From contig NZ_QLLN01000002.1 in the NCBI RefSeq assembly GCF_003259375.1, positions 1 through 64,000 of the forward strand: 64,000 nucleotides of DNA. The letters run 5' to 3'. The position numbers and the translations under genes were made by a program. The DNA comes from Arenibacter echinorum (GTDB lineage Bacteria; Bacteroidota; Bacteroidia; Flavobacteriales; Flavobacteriaceae). The notes beneath the pieces are model-generated. The model saw nothing but the letters and a program-made list of their open reading frames with translations. It ran no database searches and was not told the origin of the DNA. This document shows, piece by piece, positions 16,112-24,411 of this stretch (position 1 is its first letter; each line of letters opens with the position of its first letter).

Positions 16112-16330
16112 GTCTTTTTTTACTTCCCGCTTGGGGCACTTGATCGTTTTGTCCTTAGTTTGGGGTTTCAATCCCTTCCGTCTTCTCCTCCTATCGTCAG
16201 AGAAGCCACCTTCCCTTACTAAGTGAAGGAGCCCCTTATTTTCGTCATTCACTGTTCACTACCACGTATACTGTTTACTGTAAACTACCAACTGAATACT
16301 GTTCACTGTTTACTGTTCACTGCATACTCC
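16112..16330. repeat. Gap between argF' and argB made of two repeat types
   Basis: About 16165-16240 is a copy of the TTCAATCCCTTCCGTCTTCT repeat also found near 12283. About 16245-16327 is a heptad array that reads ACAGTGA/ACAGTAA on the minus strand and starts 8 bp past the argF' TAG stop. The gap breaks the otherwise tight spacing of the operon. Confidence 0.75.
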
Positions 16331-17275
16331 CTACCCCTTCAAACTCTCCAGCAACTTCTTCAACACGATCTGAGCGGAATAGGTTCTATTGTTGGCCTGT
16401 TGGATTACCAAGGAATTGGGACCGTCCAAGACCTCATCGGCTACAACTACATTGCGTCTTACGGGCAGACAGTGCATAAACTTGGCCTTGCCCAATTTTT
16501 TATTGGTCATGGTCCACTTTTTATCCTGGTTCATCACCTTCCCATAATCCTGGTAACTGCTCCAGTTTTTAACATAGACAAAATCGGCATCTTCCAAAGC
16601 CTTGTCCTGATCGTATTCTATTTTGGCACCCTTGGTTACCTCCGGATTTAAATCGTATCCTTTGGGATGGGTAATTACAAAATCGGCCTCCTGCAAATGC
16701 ATCATTTCCACAAAAGAATTGGCCACCGCATGCGGCAACGCCTTTGGGTGGGGTGCCCAGGACAAGACTACTTTAGGTCTTTTCTTGATATTGTTTTCTG
16801 CCAAGGTAATGGCATCTGCCAAAGCCTGTAGCGGATGGCCTACAGAGCTTTCCATATTCACCACCGGTATCCCCGCATATTTTTTAAAGCCGTTCATGAC
16901 CAATTCTGCCTCGTCCTTTTCTTTATCGGTCAAGGAGGCAAAGGCCCTAATAGCTACTATATCACAATATTGCGCCACTACCTGGGCCGCTTCTTTGATG
17001 TGTTCTGAGGTGCCCTGATCCATAATGGTACCATCGCCATATTCCAATGCCCATCCTTCACTTCCAAAATTCATTACTATAACCTCCATCCCCAAGTTCA
17101 ATGCCGCTTTTTGCGTGCTTAAACGGGTTCTAAGGCTGTTGTTGAAGAATAATAAACATACGGCCTTGGCATCTCCCAAGGCTTTGTATTGAAGCGGATT
17201 CGCCTTTAATGATCTAGCTTCTTCTACCCATTGTGGTAGGGAATCGATATCTTTTAAGGATAAATAGTGTTGCAT
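16331..17275 (-). CDS. argF': N-succinylornithine (N-acyl-ornithine) carbamoyltransferase
   Basis: A 314-residue transcarbamylase. The carbamoyl-phosphate motif is FFNNSLRTRLS (43-53). Overall it matches the acyl-ornithine branch (GSEGWALEYGDGTIMDQG) rather than ordinary OTCase, which would carry an ornithine-binding DxxxSMG loop. In known enzymes the residue at about 90-92 decides acyl specificity: Pro90 in the Bacteroides succinyl enzyme, Glu92 in the Xanthomonas acetyl enzyme. Here the local sequence is TSEH with Ser at 90, so it is neither classic form, though lack of Glu favours succinyl. It makes N-acyl-citrulline. It starts 4 bp after the proB stop. Confidence 0.9.
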   Translation of the reverse strand: MQHYLSLKDIDSLPQWVEEARSLKANPLQYKALGDAKAVCLLFFNNSLRTRLSTQKAALNLGMEVIVMNFGSEGWALEYGDGTIMDQGTSEHIKEAAQVVAQYCDIVAIRAFASLTDKEKDEAELVMNGFKKYAGIPVVNMESSVGHPLQALADAITLAENNIKKRPKVVLSWAPHPKALPHAVANSFVEMMHLQEADFVITHPKGYDLNPEVTKGAKIEYDQDKALEDADFVYVKNWSSYQDYGKVMNQDKKWTMTNKKLGKAKFMHCLPVRRNVVVADEVLDGPNSLVIQQANNRTYSAQIVLKKLLESLKG

Positions 17276-17279
17276 TTCT

Positions 17280-18041
17280 TTATTTTATGGTTGTAAAAGC
17301 GGTTTTGTTTTCTAGGGCATCGATAATAAAATTGTCCTTTAGGCCATTTACGATCCAGGTCTCCACATTTGCCTGTCTGGCAATATTGGCAGCCTCTATC
17401 TTGGATTCCATTCCCCCGGTACCATGGGAAGATTTAGAACTGCTGACCTCCTTTTGCAGATCGGCCAAGTTGCTCACCAAACGAATGGTTTCCGGCTTCT
17501 TATTAATGAAGGATTCCTTGGTATAAATGCCATCGGTATTGGTAGCAATGATCAAGAGATCTACCTTCATCAAGGCAGCCGTTAATGCAGCCAATTTATC
17601 ATTGTCCCCAAACTTGATCTCATCGGTAGCTACCGTATCGTTTTCGTTGATAATAGGGATAAAATTATTGGCCACCAGTACGTTGATGGTATTGCAGATA
17701 TTTTCTTTGGACACTTCCCTTTCAAAGTCGGAATAGGACAATAGACATTGGGAGGTAAACAATCCCAACTCCCTGAAATTCTCTTGGAAAATTCGCATTA
17801 AATGGGGTTGACCTATAGATGCCAGGGCCTGTTTAACAGTGATTTCCTGTCCGTTGTGTTCCAATTTCACGAACTGCTTGGCTGCGGCAATGGCCCCGGA
17901 ACTTACTATGATGAATTCGTAACTATCCTTTAGTTTCGCGATCTGCCTGCCAATATCCTCGATTTTTCCCCGAGAAATATGGTCCGTTTCCTTGGTAAGG
18001 GTATTGGATCCTATTTTTAATAATATTCTTTTCTTCTGCAT
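17280..18041 (-). CDS. proB: Glutamate 5-kinase
   Basis: An amino-acid-kinase family protein of 253 residues, the first enzyme of proline synthesis. It shows KIGSNTLT at the N-terminus, VSSGAIAAAKQ, INENDTVATDE and GTGGMESKIEAA. The C-terminal PUA domain found in the E. coli enzyme is missing, which is normal in many bacteria. It sits between proA and argF' in one operon, so proline and arginine synthesis share a transcript. Confidence 0.93.
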   Translation of the reverse strand: MQKKRILLKIGSNTLTKETDHISRGKIEDIGRQIAKLKDSYEFIIVSSGAIAAAKQFVKLEHNGQEITVKQALASIGQPHLMRIFQENFRELGLFTSQCLLSYSDFEREVSKENICNTINVLVANNFIPIINENDTVATDEIKFGDNDKLAALTAALMKVDLLIIATNTDGIYTKESFINKKPETIRLVSNLADLQKEVSSSKSSHGTGGMESKIEAANIARQANVETWIVNGLKDNFIIDALENKTAFTTIK

Positions 18042-18078
18042 GCTCTTTTTTTTAAGACCTATTGTTTAGGTCTGGCTA

Positions 18079-19275
18079 CTACCTTATTTGTCCATCGCCC
18101 TTTACGTACCATTTGTTGGTCACCAAATGCTGTAGGCCTATGGGCCCCCTTTGATGCAATTTGTCCGTGCTGATGGCCAATTCCCCTCCCAGTCCAAATT
18201 GTCCGCCATCCGTAAAACGGGTGGATACATTATGGTAAACTGCGGCGGAATCCACCGAATTCATAAAAAGGTCGGCCTCTTGTTCCTCTTCGGTAACGAT
18301 TACCGCCGAATGTCCGCCGCCATAGGTATTTATTTTTTCAATGGCTTGTTCAGTGCTATCCACTTCCCCAATAAGGATCTTGTAATCCAAAAATTCTTCA
18401 AACCAAATGTTCTCTTCAGTAATTTCTGAAGTACCCTCGGTATTGGCGAGGCTGCTATCGACCAATATCTCGACTTTCTTCGCCTTTAATTCGCTGATCA
18501 AATCTTTTATAAAAGCTTCTTTGTTGGGCAAATCGCTATTTATCAACACCTTGTCCAAGGCATTACAGGCTGATATCTTTGTGGTCTTGCCATTTAGGAT
18601 AATGGACATAGCCTTTTTAAGGTCCGCCTTAGGATGTACGTATAGGAAGTTATTACCCCGTCCACTGACGATTACGGGACAGGTAGCGTGCTTTTTGGTA
18701 AAGGCAATCAACTTTTCCCCTCCTCTTGGCACGATCAGGTCTAGCTTTTGGGTTGGTTTTTCCAAAAAAGCCTGGGTCTGCTCCCGATTGAATTCCAAGT
18801 AGGTTACCCAATCCTTGGAAATACCGTGTTGCTCCAGGGATTTATGCCAAAAATTCACCAATACCAAATTGCTTTGAAGTGATTCCTTTCCGCCCTTCAG
18901 CAAAATTTTATTGCCCGATTTAAAGGCAATGGCTGCTGCTTCTATGGTAACATCGGGTCTAGATTCATAAATGATCAGGACCGTACCAAAAGGCGCCGTT
19001 TTATTGCTAACGTGCATCCCATTTTCATGGGTAAAATTAAATCGCTCCAAGCCCAAGGGATCTTCCTGTCCTGCCAGCTGTTGTAAGGATAGGATCATGC
19101 CATCAATTTTGGCATCATCTACCTTGAGTCGGTCATACATGGCCAAATCATCTCCCTTATAGGCCTCCAGGTCTTTTTTATTGACCTCAAGGATGGTATT
19201 TCTTTCCCCATCTATCAGCTGTGCCATGGTACTGAGCACCTCATTTCGTTGGGATATGTCTAAATACAAACTCAT
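18079..19275 (-). CDS. proA: Gamma-glutamyl phosphate reductase
   Basis: An ALDH-superfamily enzyme of 398 residues that reduces glutamyl 5-phosphate to glutamate semialdehyde. The catalytic cysteine is C237 in KISACNALDKV; the cofactor region includes IIYESRPDVTIEAAA and IVPRGGEKL. The start overlaps the argD stop by 4 bp, which points to translational coupling. It runs directly into proB. Confidence 0.95.
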   Translation of the reverse strand: MSLYLDISQRNEVLSTMAQLIDGERNTILEVNKKDLEAYKGDDLAMYDRLKVDDAKIDGMILSLQQLAGQEDPLGLERFNFTHENGMHVSNKTAPFGTVLIIYESRPDVTIEAAAIAFKSGNKILLKGGKESLQSNLVLVNFWHKSLEQHGISKDWVTYLEFNREQTQAFLEKPTQKLDLIVPRGGEKLIAFTKKHATCPVIVSGRGNNFLYVHPKADLKKAMSIILNGKTTKISACNALDKVLINSDLPNKEAFIKDLISELKAKKVEILVDSSLANTEGTSEITEENIWFEEFLDYKILIGEVDSTEQAIEKINTYGGGHSAVIVTEEEQEADLFMNSVDSAAVYHNVSTRFTDGGQFGLGGELAISTDKLHQRGPIGLQHLVTNKWYVKGDGQIR

Positions 19276-20399
19276 GCCAATTCCTTTTTTAGGGCATCAA
19301 AAAACTGATCCAAATTTTCTTTGGTAATATTCAATGCCGGCAATACCCTCAATACATGTTTATCACTGGCACCTCCAGTGAACATAAATTGGTTGTGGAT
19401 GAGTTTCTTGCGTAGCTCCGCCACTTCAAAATCAAATTCCAATCCCAACATCAGTCCCATTCCCTTTACTCTTTTTACCTGTGGAATATCGGCTGCTTTT
19501 TCCTTGAAGTATTCAAAGAGATTGGCGGCATTTTCTATTAAGTTTTCTTTTTCGATGACTTCCAATACGGCCAATCCTGCGGCACAGGCCAAATGATTGC
19601 CCCCAAATGTGGTTCCCAACATCCCGTAGGAAGCCTTGATGCTTTCATGGATCAAGACCCCTCCAATGGGAAATCCGTTCCCCATTCCCTTGGCTACGGT
19701 AATAATATCCGGTTTGATGCCGTAGTGTTGGAAGGCAAAGAACTTACCACTTCGTCCATAACCACATTGCACCTCGTCCGCAATTAGCAAAGCCCCATTT
19801 TCCTTAGAAAGTTCGGCTATATTTTGATAAAAATCCTGGGACGGTTGATCTAGACCCCCCACCCCTTGAATGGTCTCTATAATTACACAACAGACATCTC
19901 CTTTGGAAATCTCATTTTTAAAAGCGTCCAAATCCTCGAAGGGAAGTATGGTTACCTTTTGTTGCTTGTTGATGGGTGCATTTATTTTTTCGTTGTCCGT
20001 GGCGGCCACGGCAGCAGAGGTTCTCCCGTGGAATCCGTGTTTAAAGGCAATTACACGTGATTTTCCAGTTTGGAACGATGCCAACTTTAAAGCATTTTCG
20101 TTGGCCTCTGCCCCAGAATTGCACAGGAACAGATTGTAATCTTCACAGCCAGAAAGTTCTCCCAGTTTATGTGCCAAGGCTTCCTGAACGGGATTCTGGA
20201 TGGCATTGCTGTAAAAACCGATCTTGTCCAACTGCTCCTTTAATCTCTGTACATAATGCGGATGGGAATGTCCTATGGAAATTACGGCGTGTCCACCATA
20301 AAAATCCAAATACTCCTGGCCTTTGTCATCGGTAACAACGATACCCTTGGCGGAAACGGGAGTAACGTTATATAATGGGTATACATCAAATAATTCCAT
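19272..20399 (-). CDS. argD: Acyl-ornithine aminotransferase (class III, PLP)
   Basis: A 375-residue class III aminotransferase. The PLP lysine is K237 in TVAKGMGNGFPIGG; the Asp that binds the pyridine nitrogen is in LLIADEVQCG (D208), and the phosphate-binding CNSGAEANE lies at 93-101. Within the operon it converts N-acyl-glutamate semialdehyde to N-acyl-ornithine. Plain ornithine aminotransferase is the alternative, but the argC/argB context supports the acyl role. Confidence 0.93.
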   Translation of the reverse strand: MELFDVYPLYNVTPVSAKGIVVTDDKGQEYLDFYGGHAVISIGHSHPHYVQRLKEQLDKIGFYSNAIQNPVQEALAHKLGELSGCEDYNLFLCNSGAEANENALKLASFQTGKSRVIAFKHGFHGRTSAAVAATDNEKINAPINKQQKVTILPFEDLDAFKNEISKGDVCCVIIETIQGVGGLDQPSQDFYQNIAELSKENGALLIADEVQCGYGRSGKFFAFQHYGIKPDIITVAKGMGNGFPIGGVLIHESIKASYGMLGTTFGGNHLACAAGLAVLEVIEKENLIENAANLFEYFKEKAADIPQVKRVKGMGLMLGLEFDFEVAELRKKLIHNQFMFTGGASDKHVLRVLPALNITKENLDQFFDALKKELA

Positions 20400-20458
20400 C
20401 TTCTATATTGTATTATTAACCTCCCTTGTATAATAACCTTGCAGATATAAGGTAGAGG

Positions 20459-21253
20459 TTATCCTTTTTTTATTTCGTTTATCTTGTCAAATGAGGCCAC
20501 TATTCCCCTGATCAGGGAGGAGCTTAATCCTTGGTGTTCCATTTCGTTCAATCCGGAAATGGTACATCCCCTTGGAGTAGTTACCTTATCTATTTCATTT
20601 TCTGGGTGACTGTCAGATTCTATCAACAAACTAGCTGCCCCATTACAGGTATGCATGGCCAATTCCTGTGCTTCCTTGGCATCGAATCCCAATTGAATGG
20701 CCCCCTGTGTGGTAGCCCGTATCAATCGCATCCAAAACGCAATTCCACTGGCACAAATAACGGTAGCGGCCTGCATCTGGTCTTCCGGAATTTGCATGGA
20801 ATGCCCCATACGGTTAAAAATGGCCTTGGCCAGGTCTACCCTCTTGGCGCCCTTCTCGTTACTACAGATACAGGTCATGGATTTCCCCACGGAAATAGCG
20901 GTATTGGGCATGGCACGAATAATATAGTGATCCGGTCCTATAACTTCTTCCATTCTGGCAATACTAAAACCGGTAATGGTAGAAATAATAACATGCTTGT
21001 CTGTAAGAATGTCCTTTACCTCCCCCAAAATCTTTACAAATTGCCCGGGCTGTACCGCAAAAATAAGGATGTCCGATTTGGCCACTGCTTCCCAATTATC
21101 CGTAGTGGTGGTAACAATTCCATATTTTTCAATTTCCTTAAGCCCACTAAGATTTCTCTTGGTAAGGACCATGGAAGTGGCCCCATTAGTGCTCAAAATG
21201 CCCTTGGCGATGGAAAGACCTAAATTACCTGCTCCAATAATGGCTATTTTCAT
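20459..21253 (-). CDS. proC: Pyrroline-5-carboxylate reductase
   Basis: A 264-residue P5C reductase. The N-terminal Rossmann motif is IGAGNLGLSIAKG, and the C-terminal signature is VTTPRGCTISGLNEME. It forms proline from pyrroline-5-carboxylate. It lies between argC and argD, an insertion of proline genes into an arginine operon. Spacers of 110 bp before it and 59 bp after it are longer than others in the operon. Confidence 0.95.
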   Translation of the reverse strand: MKIAIIGAGNLGLSIAKGILSTNGATSMVLTKRNLSGLKEIEKYGIVTTTTDNWEAVAKSDILIFAVQPGQFVKILGEVKDILTDKHVIISTITGFSIARMEEVIGPDHYIIRAMPNTAISVGKSMTCICSNEKGAKRVDLAKAIFNRMGHSMQIPEDQMQAATVICASGIAFWMRLIRATTQGAIQLGFDAKEAQELAMHTCNGAASLLIESDSHPENEIDKVTTPRGCTISGLNEMEHQGLSSSLIRGIVASFDKINEIKKG

Positions 21254-21363
21254 TCCTTGATTGTTATTTGTTTCATTCCCTAAACCTAGAGAAATCAGTG
21301 ATTGGTTAATTTGTTTTTTGGTCGGTTTTAATATTGTTTATATGCCCTCAAAGGCCAACAACA

Positions 21364-22338
21364 TTAAAATACCCCTGCTTTTAATTGCAGCCCTTCCGTT
21401 TCTTTAAATCCGAATATCAAGTTCATATTCTGCACTGCCTGCCCTGAAGCCCCTTTCAACAAATTGTCTATGGCCGAGGTAATCAAGAGGGTATTGTTGT
21501 GCTTGTGCAAATGAATATGACATTGGTTGGTATTCACCACCTGTTTTAGGTTGATATCCTCTTCCGTAACCTGGGTAAAGGCGGCATCCTTATAAAAATC
21601 CTTGTACAATTTATAAGCCTCTTCCAAACTCCCATCAAACTCGGTATAGGCCGTAGCTAAAATCCCCCTGGTAAAATTTCCCCTGTTCGGCAGGAAGAAA
21701 ATTTCACCAGTATTTTCCTGAAGGCTGTGGAGACTTTCATTAATTTCCCCTAAGTGCTGATGGGTAAATGGCTTGTACCAGGATACATTGTTGTTCCTCC
21801 AGCTAAAATGTGAGGTAGCCGAAAGGCTTACCCCAGCCCCTGTACTTCCGGTAACGGCATTGACGTGCACCGGCTTATCCAATTTATGTGCCTTTGCCAA
21901 GGGTAAAAGCGCCAATTGGATTGCTGTGGCAAAACAACCTGGGTTGGCAATATAATTTGCCTTTTTAATTTCTTCCTTTTTCAGTTCGGGCAAGCCGTAA
22001 ACAAAAGTTTTTCCGTCTAGAACGGCATCGGCCTCCAACCTAAAATCATTGCTTAAATCTATGATTTTGGTGTCTTTGGAGAACTCGTTTTCCTTTAGAA
22101 AACTGGTGGAGTTCCCATGCCCAAGACATAGAAATACCACGTCTACATCCTTATTGACCTCCCCAGTAAATACCAGGTCGGTTACCCCCAACAAATCAGG
22201 GTGGGCCGTGGTAATTTTTTTACCCGCCCTAGTGGTACTAAAAACAAAATCTATAGTTGCATTTGGATGGTTCAGGAGAATTCTGATAAGTTCCCCTCCA
22301 GTATACCCTGAACCACCTATAATTCCTGCCTTAATCAT
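21364..22338 (-). CDS. argC: N-acetyl-gamma-glutamyl-phosphate reductase
   Basis: A 324-residue enzyme. It starts with the NADP-binding IGGSGYTGGELIRIL and has the catalytic C135 in ANPGCFATAIQLALLPL. The substrate His lies in the later THQHLGEI region. It reduces the N-acyl-glutamyl phosphate made by ArgB. The start overlaps the argG end by 8 bp. Confidence 0.95.
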   Translation of the reverse strand: MIKAGIIGGSGYTGGELIRILLNHPNATIDFVFSTTRAGKKITTAHPDLLGVTDLVFTGEVNKDVDVVFLCLGHGNSTSFLKENEFSKDTKIIDLSNDFRLEADAVLDGKTFVYGLPELKKEEIKKANYIANPGCFATAIQLALLPLAKAHKLDKPVHVNAVTGSTGAGVSLSATSHFSWRNNNVSWYKPFTHQHLGEINESLHSLQENTGEIFFLPNRGNFTRGILATAYTEFDGSLEEAYKLYKDFYKDAAFTQVTEEDINLKQVVNTNQCHIHLHKHNNTLLITSAIDNLLKGASGQAVQNMNLIFGFKETEGLQLKAGVF

Positions 22339-23521
22339 TATTGTGATTTACGTGATTGTATATTTTTCCCGAATTGGAAAGTATTTTTATAAAACCTTTG
22401 GCATCATCTGCAGACCATCCTTTGTTCATCTCACCGTAACTACCAAAGGAGGCGTTCATAAGATCGTGCGGAGAGGATATTCCGTCCAATTCAAAACGAT
22501 ATGGGTGCAGGCTTACAAAGACATCCCCACTTACGTTCTTCTGGGTATCGGTCAAAAATGCTTCAATATTTCGCATAACCTCATCTAAATAATTTCCTTC
22601 GTGCAACAACATGCCATAAAAATTACCTTGCATTTCCTTTTGGTACTGTTGCCATTTGGTCAAGGTGTGTTTTTCCAACAAATGGTGGGCCTTGATAATG
22701 ATCAAGGAAGCAGGAGCTTCAAACCCGACCCTACCTTTTATGCCAATAATGGTATCCCCAACGTGGATATCCCTACCAATGGCGTATTTGGAAGCGATGG
22801 CCTCCAATTTTACGATGTTGTTCACGGGGGTATCGTTATCCCCATCCAACGCAATTAATTCCCCCTTATGGAAAGTAAGTTTCAACTGTGTTGGTTCTGT
22901 TTTTTGCAGTTGGCTTGGATAGGCAGAATCCGGTAAGGACTTGTGTGAGGTAAGAGTTTCCTCACCCCCTACTGAAGTTCCCCACAAACCTCTATTGATA
23001 GAGTATTTTGCCTTTTCCCATGGGTAATCTACCCCATTCTGCTTCAAATATTCAATTTCTACCTCCCTTGCCAATTTATTATCCCGTATTGGGGTAATAA
23101 TTTCGATCTCCGGTGCAATGATCTGGAAGATCATATCAAACCTAACCTGATCGTTCCCAGCTCCCGTACTACCGTGGGCAATATATTTGGCACCAACTTT
23201 TTTGGCGTAATTTACAATTTCAATGGCCTGAACAATTCGCTCTGCACTAACTGATAAGGGATAGGTATTGTTCTTTAATACGTTTCCGAAAATCAAGTAC
23301 TTTACTACCTTTTCGTAAAAAGTGTTTACAGCATCTATAGAAGTGTACGAAGTGGCCCCCAATTCCAAGGCCTTTTTATGAATGCTCTCTATTTCTTCCT
23401 TTGAAAACCCACCTGTATTTACACTTACGGCATGTACTTCAAACCCTTGATCCTTTGATAAATACTTGGCACAATAGGAAGTATCCAAACCACCACTATA
23501 TGCTAAAACTAATTTCTTCAT
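22331..23521 (-). CDS. argG: Argininosuccinate synthase
   Basis: A 396-residue protein with the PP-loop AYSGGLDTSYCAKYL at the N-terminus and the conserved AHGSTGAGNDQVRFD segment. It joins citrulline and aspartate using ATP. It is the second gene of the operon, 43 bp after the GNAT gene, and overlaps argC by 8 bp. The length is that of the family. Confidence 0.95.
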   Translation of the reverse strand: MKKLVLAYSGGLDTSYCAKYLSKDQGFEVHAVSVNTGGFSKEEIESIHKKALELGATSYTSIDAVNTFYEKVVKYLIFGNVLKNNTYPLSVSAERIVQAIEIVNYAKKVGAKYIAHGSTGAGNDQVRFDMIFQIIAPEIEIITPIRDNKLAREVEIEYLKQNGVDYPWEKAKYSINRGLWGTSVGGEETLTSHKSLPDSAYPSQLQKTEPTQLKLTFHKGELIALDGDNDTPVNNIVKLEAIASKYAIGRDIHVGDTIIGIKGRVGFEAPASLIIIKAHHLLEKHTLTKWQQYQKEMQGNFYGMLLHEGNYLDEVMRNIEAFLTDTQKNVSGDVFVSLHPYRFELDGISSPHDLMNASFGSYGEMNKGWSADDAKGFIKILSNSGKIYNHVNHNND

Positions 23522-23564
23522 GCTAAACTATTATTATTTATATTTTCACAGCAGTACTGTACAA

Positions 23565-24194
23565 CTACTTTGTTTTCTTATTTAGGAACAGACTTTCCTT
23601 TATACTTTTTAACCTTTGAAAGGCCTTGGAATTCAATTTTTCCTTGGGCTCCTTTTGGGCCTCCTTGGCTTTGGTTTCCGGATCGTACAACATTCCTGTA
23701 CAAAGACACATTTTTTGTTCTGTCCTGGTAAGGATATCGAAATTCTTACAGGTCTGACAACCTTTCCAAAACTCCGGATCGGTGGTAAGTTCCGAAAAAG
23801 TGACCGGCTTATAGCCCAGCTCATAGTTCATTTTCATCACTGCCAAGCCCGTAGTAATCCCAAAAATTTTGGCATTGGGAAACTTACTTCTGGAAAGTTC
23901 AAAAATCTCTTTCTTTATTTTCTTGGCCAAGCCTTGATTCCTGTAGTCAGGATGTACTATAAGACCCGAATTTGCTACAAATTTTTCATGTCCCCATACC
24001 TCAATATAACAGAACCCGGCAAACTTATCGCCGTCCAGAGCAATAATGGCATTACCATTATGCAGTCTTTTTTGAATATATTCAGGAGTACGCTTGGCAA
24101 TCCCTGTACCGCGCACTTTGGCCGACTCCGCAATGGTTTCGCAGATAACTTCGGCATATTTAAAATGGGAATCGTTAGCAATAACAATCTTCAT
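23565..24194 (-). CDS. GNAT-family acyltransferase with a cysteine-rich tail; candidate N-acylglutamate synthase
   Basis: A 209-residue protein. The GNAT domain spans about residues 1-135, with the acyl-CoA pyrophosphate loop RNQGLAKKI (85-93) and a YELGYKPV motif near 124-131. A tail follows with C146-x2-C149 and C163-x-C165, a pattern able to bind zinc, then a lysine/glutamate-rich end. It is the first gene of the operon and precedes argG by 43 bp. No argA or argJ is found among the other ten genes, so it is a good candidate for the missing first step, N-acylation of glutamate. This function is inferred from context only. Confidence 0.72.
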   Translation of the reverse strand: MKIVIANDSHFKYAEVICETIAESAKVRGTGIAKRTPEYIQKRLHNGNAIIALDGDKFAGFCYIEVWGHEKFVANSGLIVHPDYRNQGLAKKIKKEIFELSRSKFPNAKIFGITTGLAVMKMNYELGYKPVTFSELTTDPEFWKGCQTCKNFDILTRTEQKMCLCTGMLYDPETKAKEAQKEPKEKLNSKAFQRLKSIKESLFLNKKTK

Positions 24195-24411
24195 TGAATG
24201 TTGCTTTTAAAATTAAAATTAAAATTTATTTTTTTTGAGAGGGAAATGGACTCACCTATTTCCATAAAAGAAGCGCACCCTTACGGGCGACGACGTGTAG
24301 GCGTAAATGAATAAGCAAGGTTGGAAACCTTGTTTACGTTAAGTATGTAATATGAGTTATTCATTCTACCATCAAAAGTACAAATAAAAATGAATTATTG
24401 GGATTGATGTG
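24195..24411 (-). promoter_or_regulatory. Leader and promoter region of the arginine/proline operon
   Basis: On the minus strand a -7 element TACTTTTG lies at 24380-24373 and predicts a start near 24366. The leader then opens with AATGAATAA (24365-24357), which is exactly complementary to 24314-24306. Between them is a 7-bp hairpin CAAGGTT-TCC-AACCTTG (24332-24316). TGAATAA/TTATTCA resemble half sites of ARG boxes. Either an ArgR-type operator or an RNA fold acting on the operon would fit. No -33 element was found. Confidence 0.45.

Noticed and set aside
11181..16327. CRISPR array
   Set aside because: The repeats are 7-bp tandem units or palindromes, without spacers of regular length between long identical repeats.
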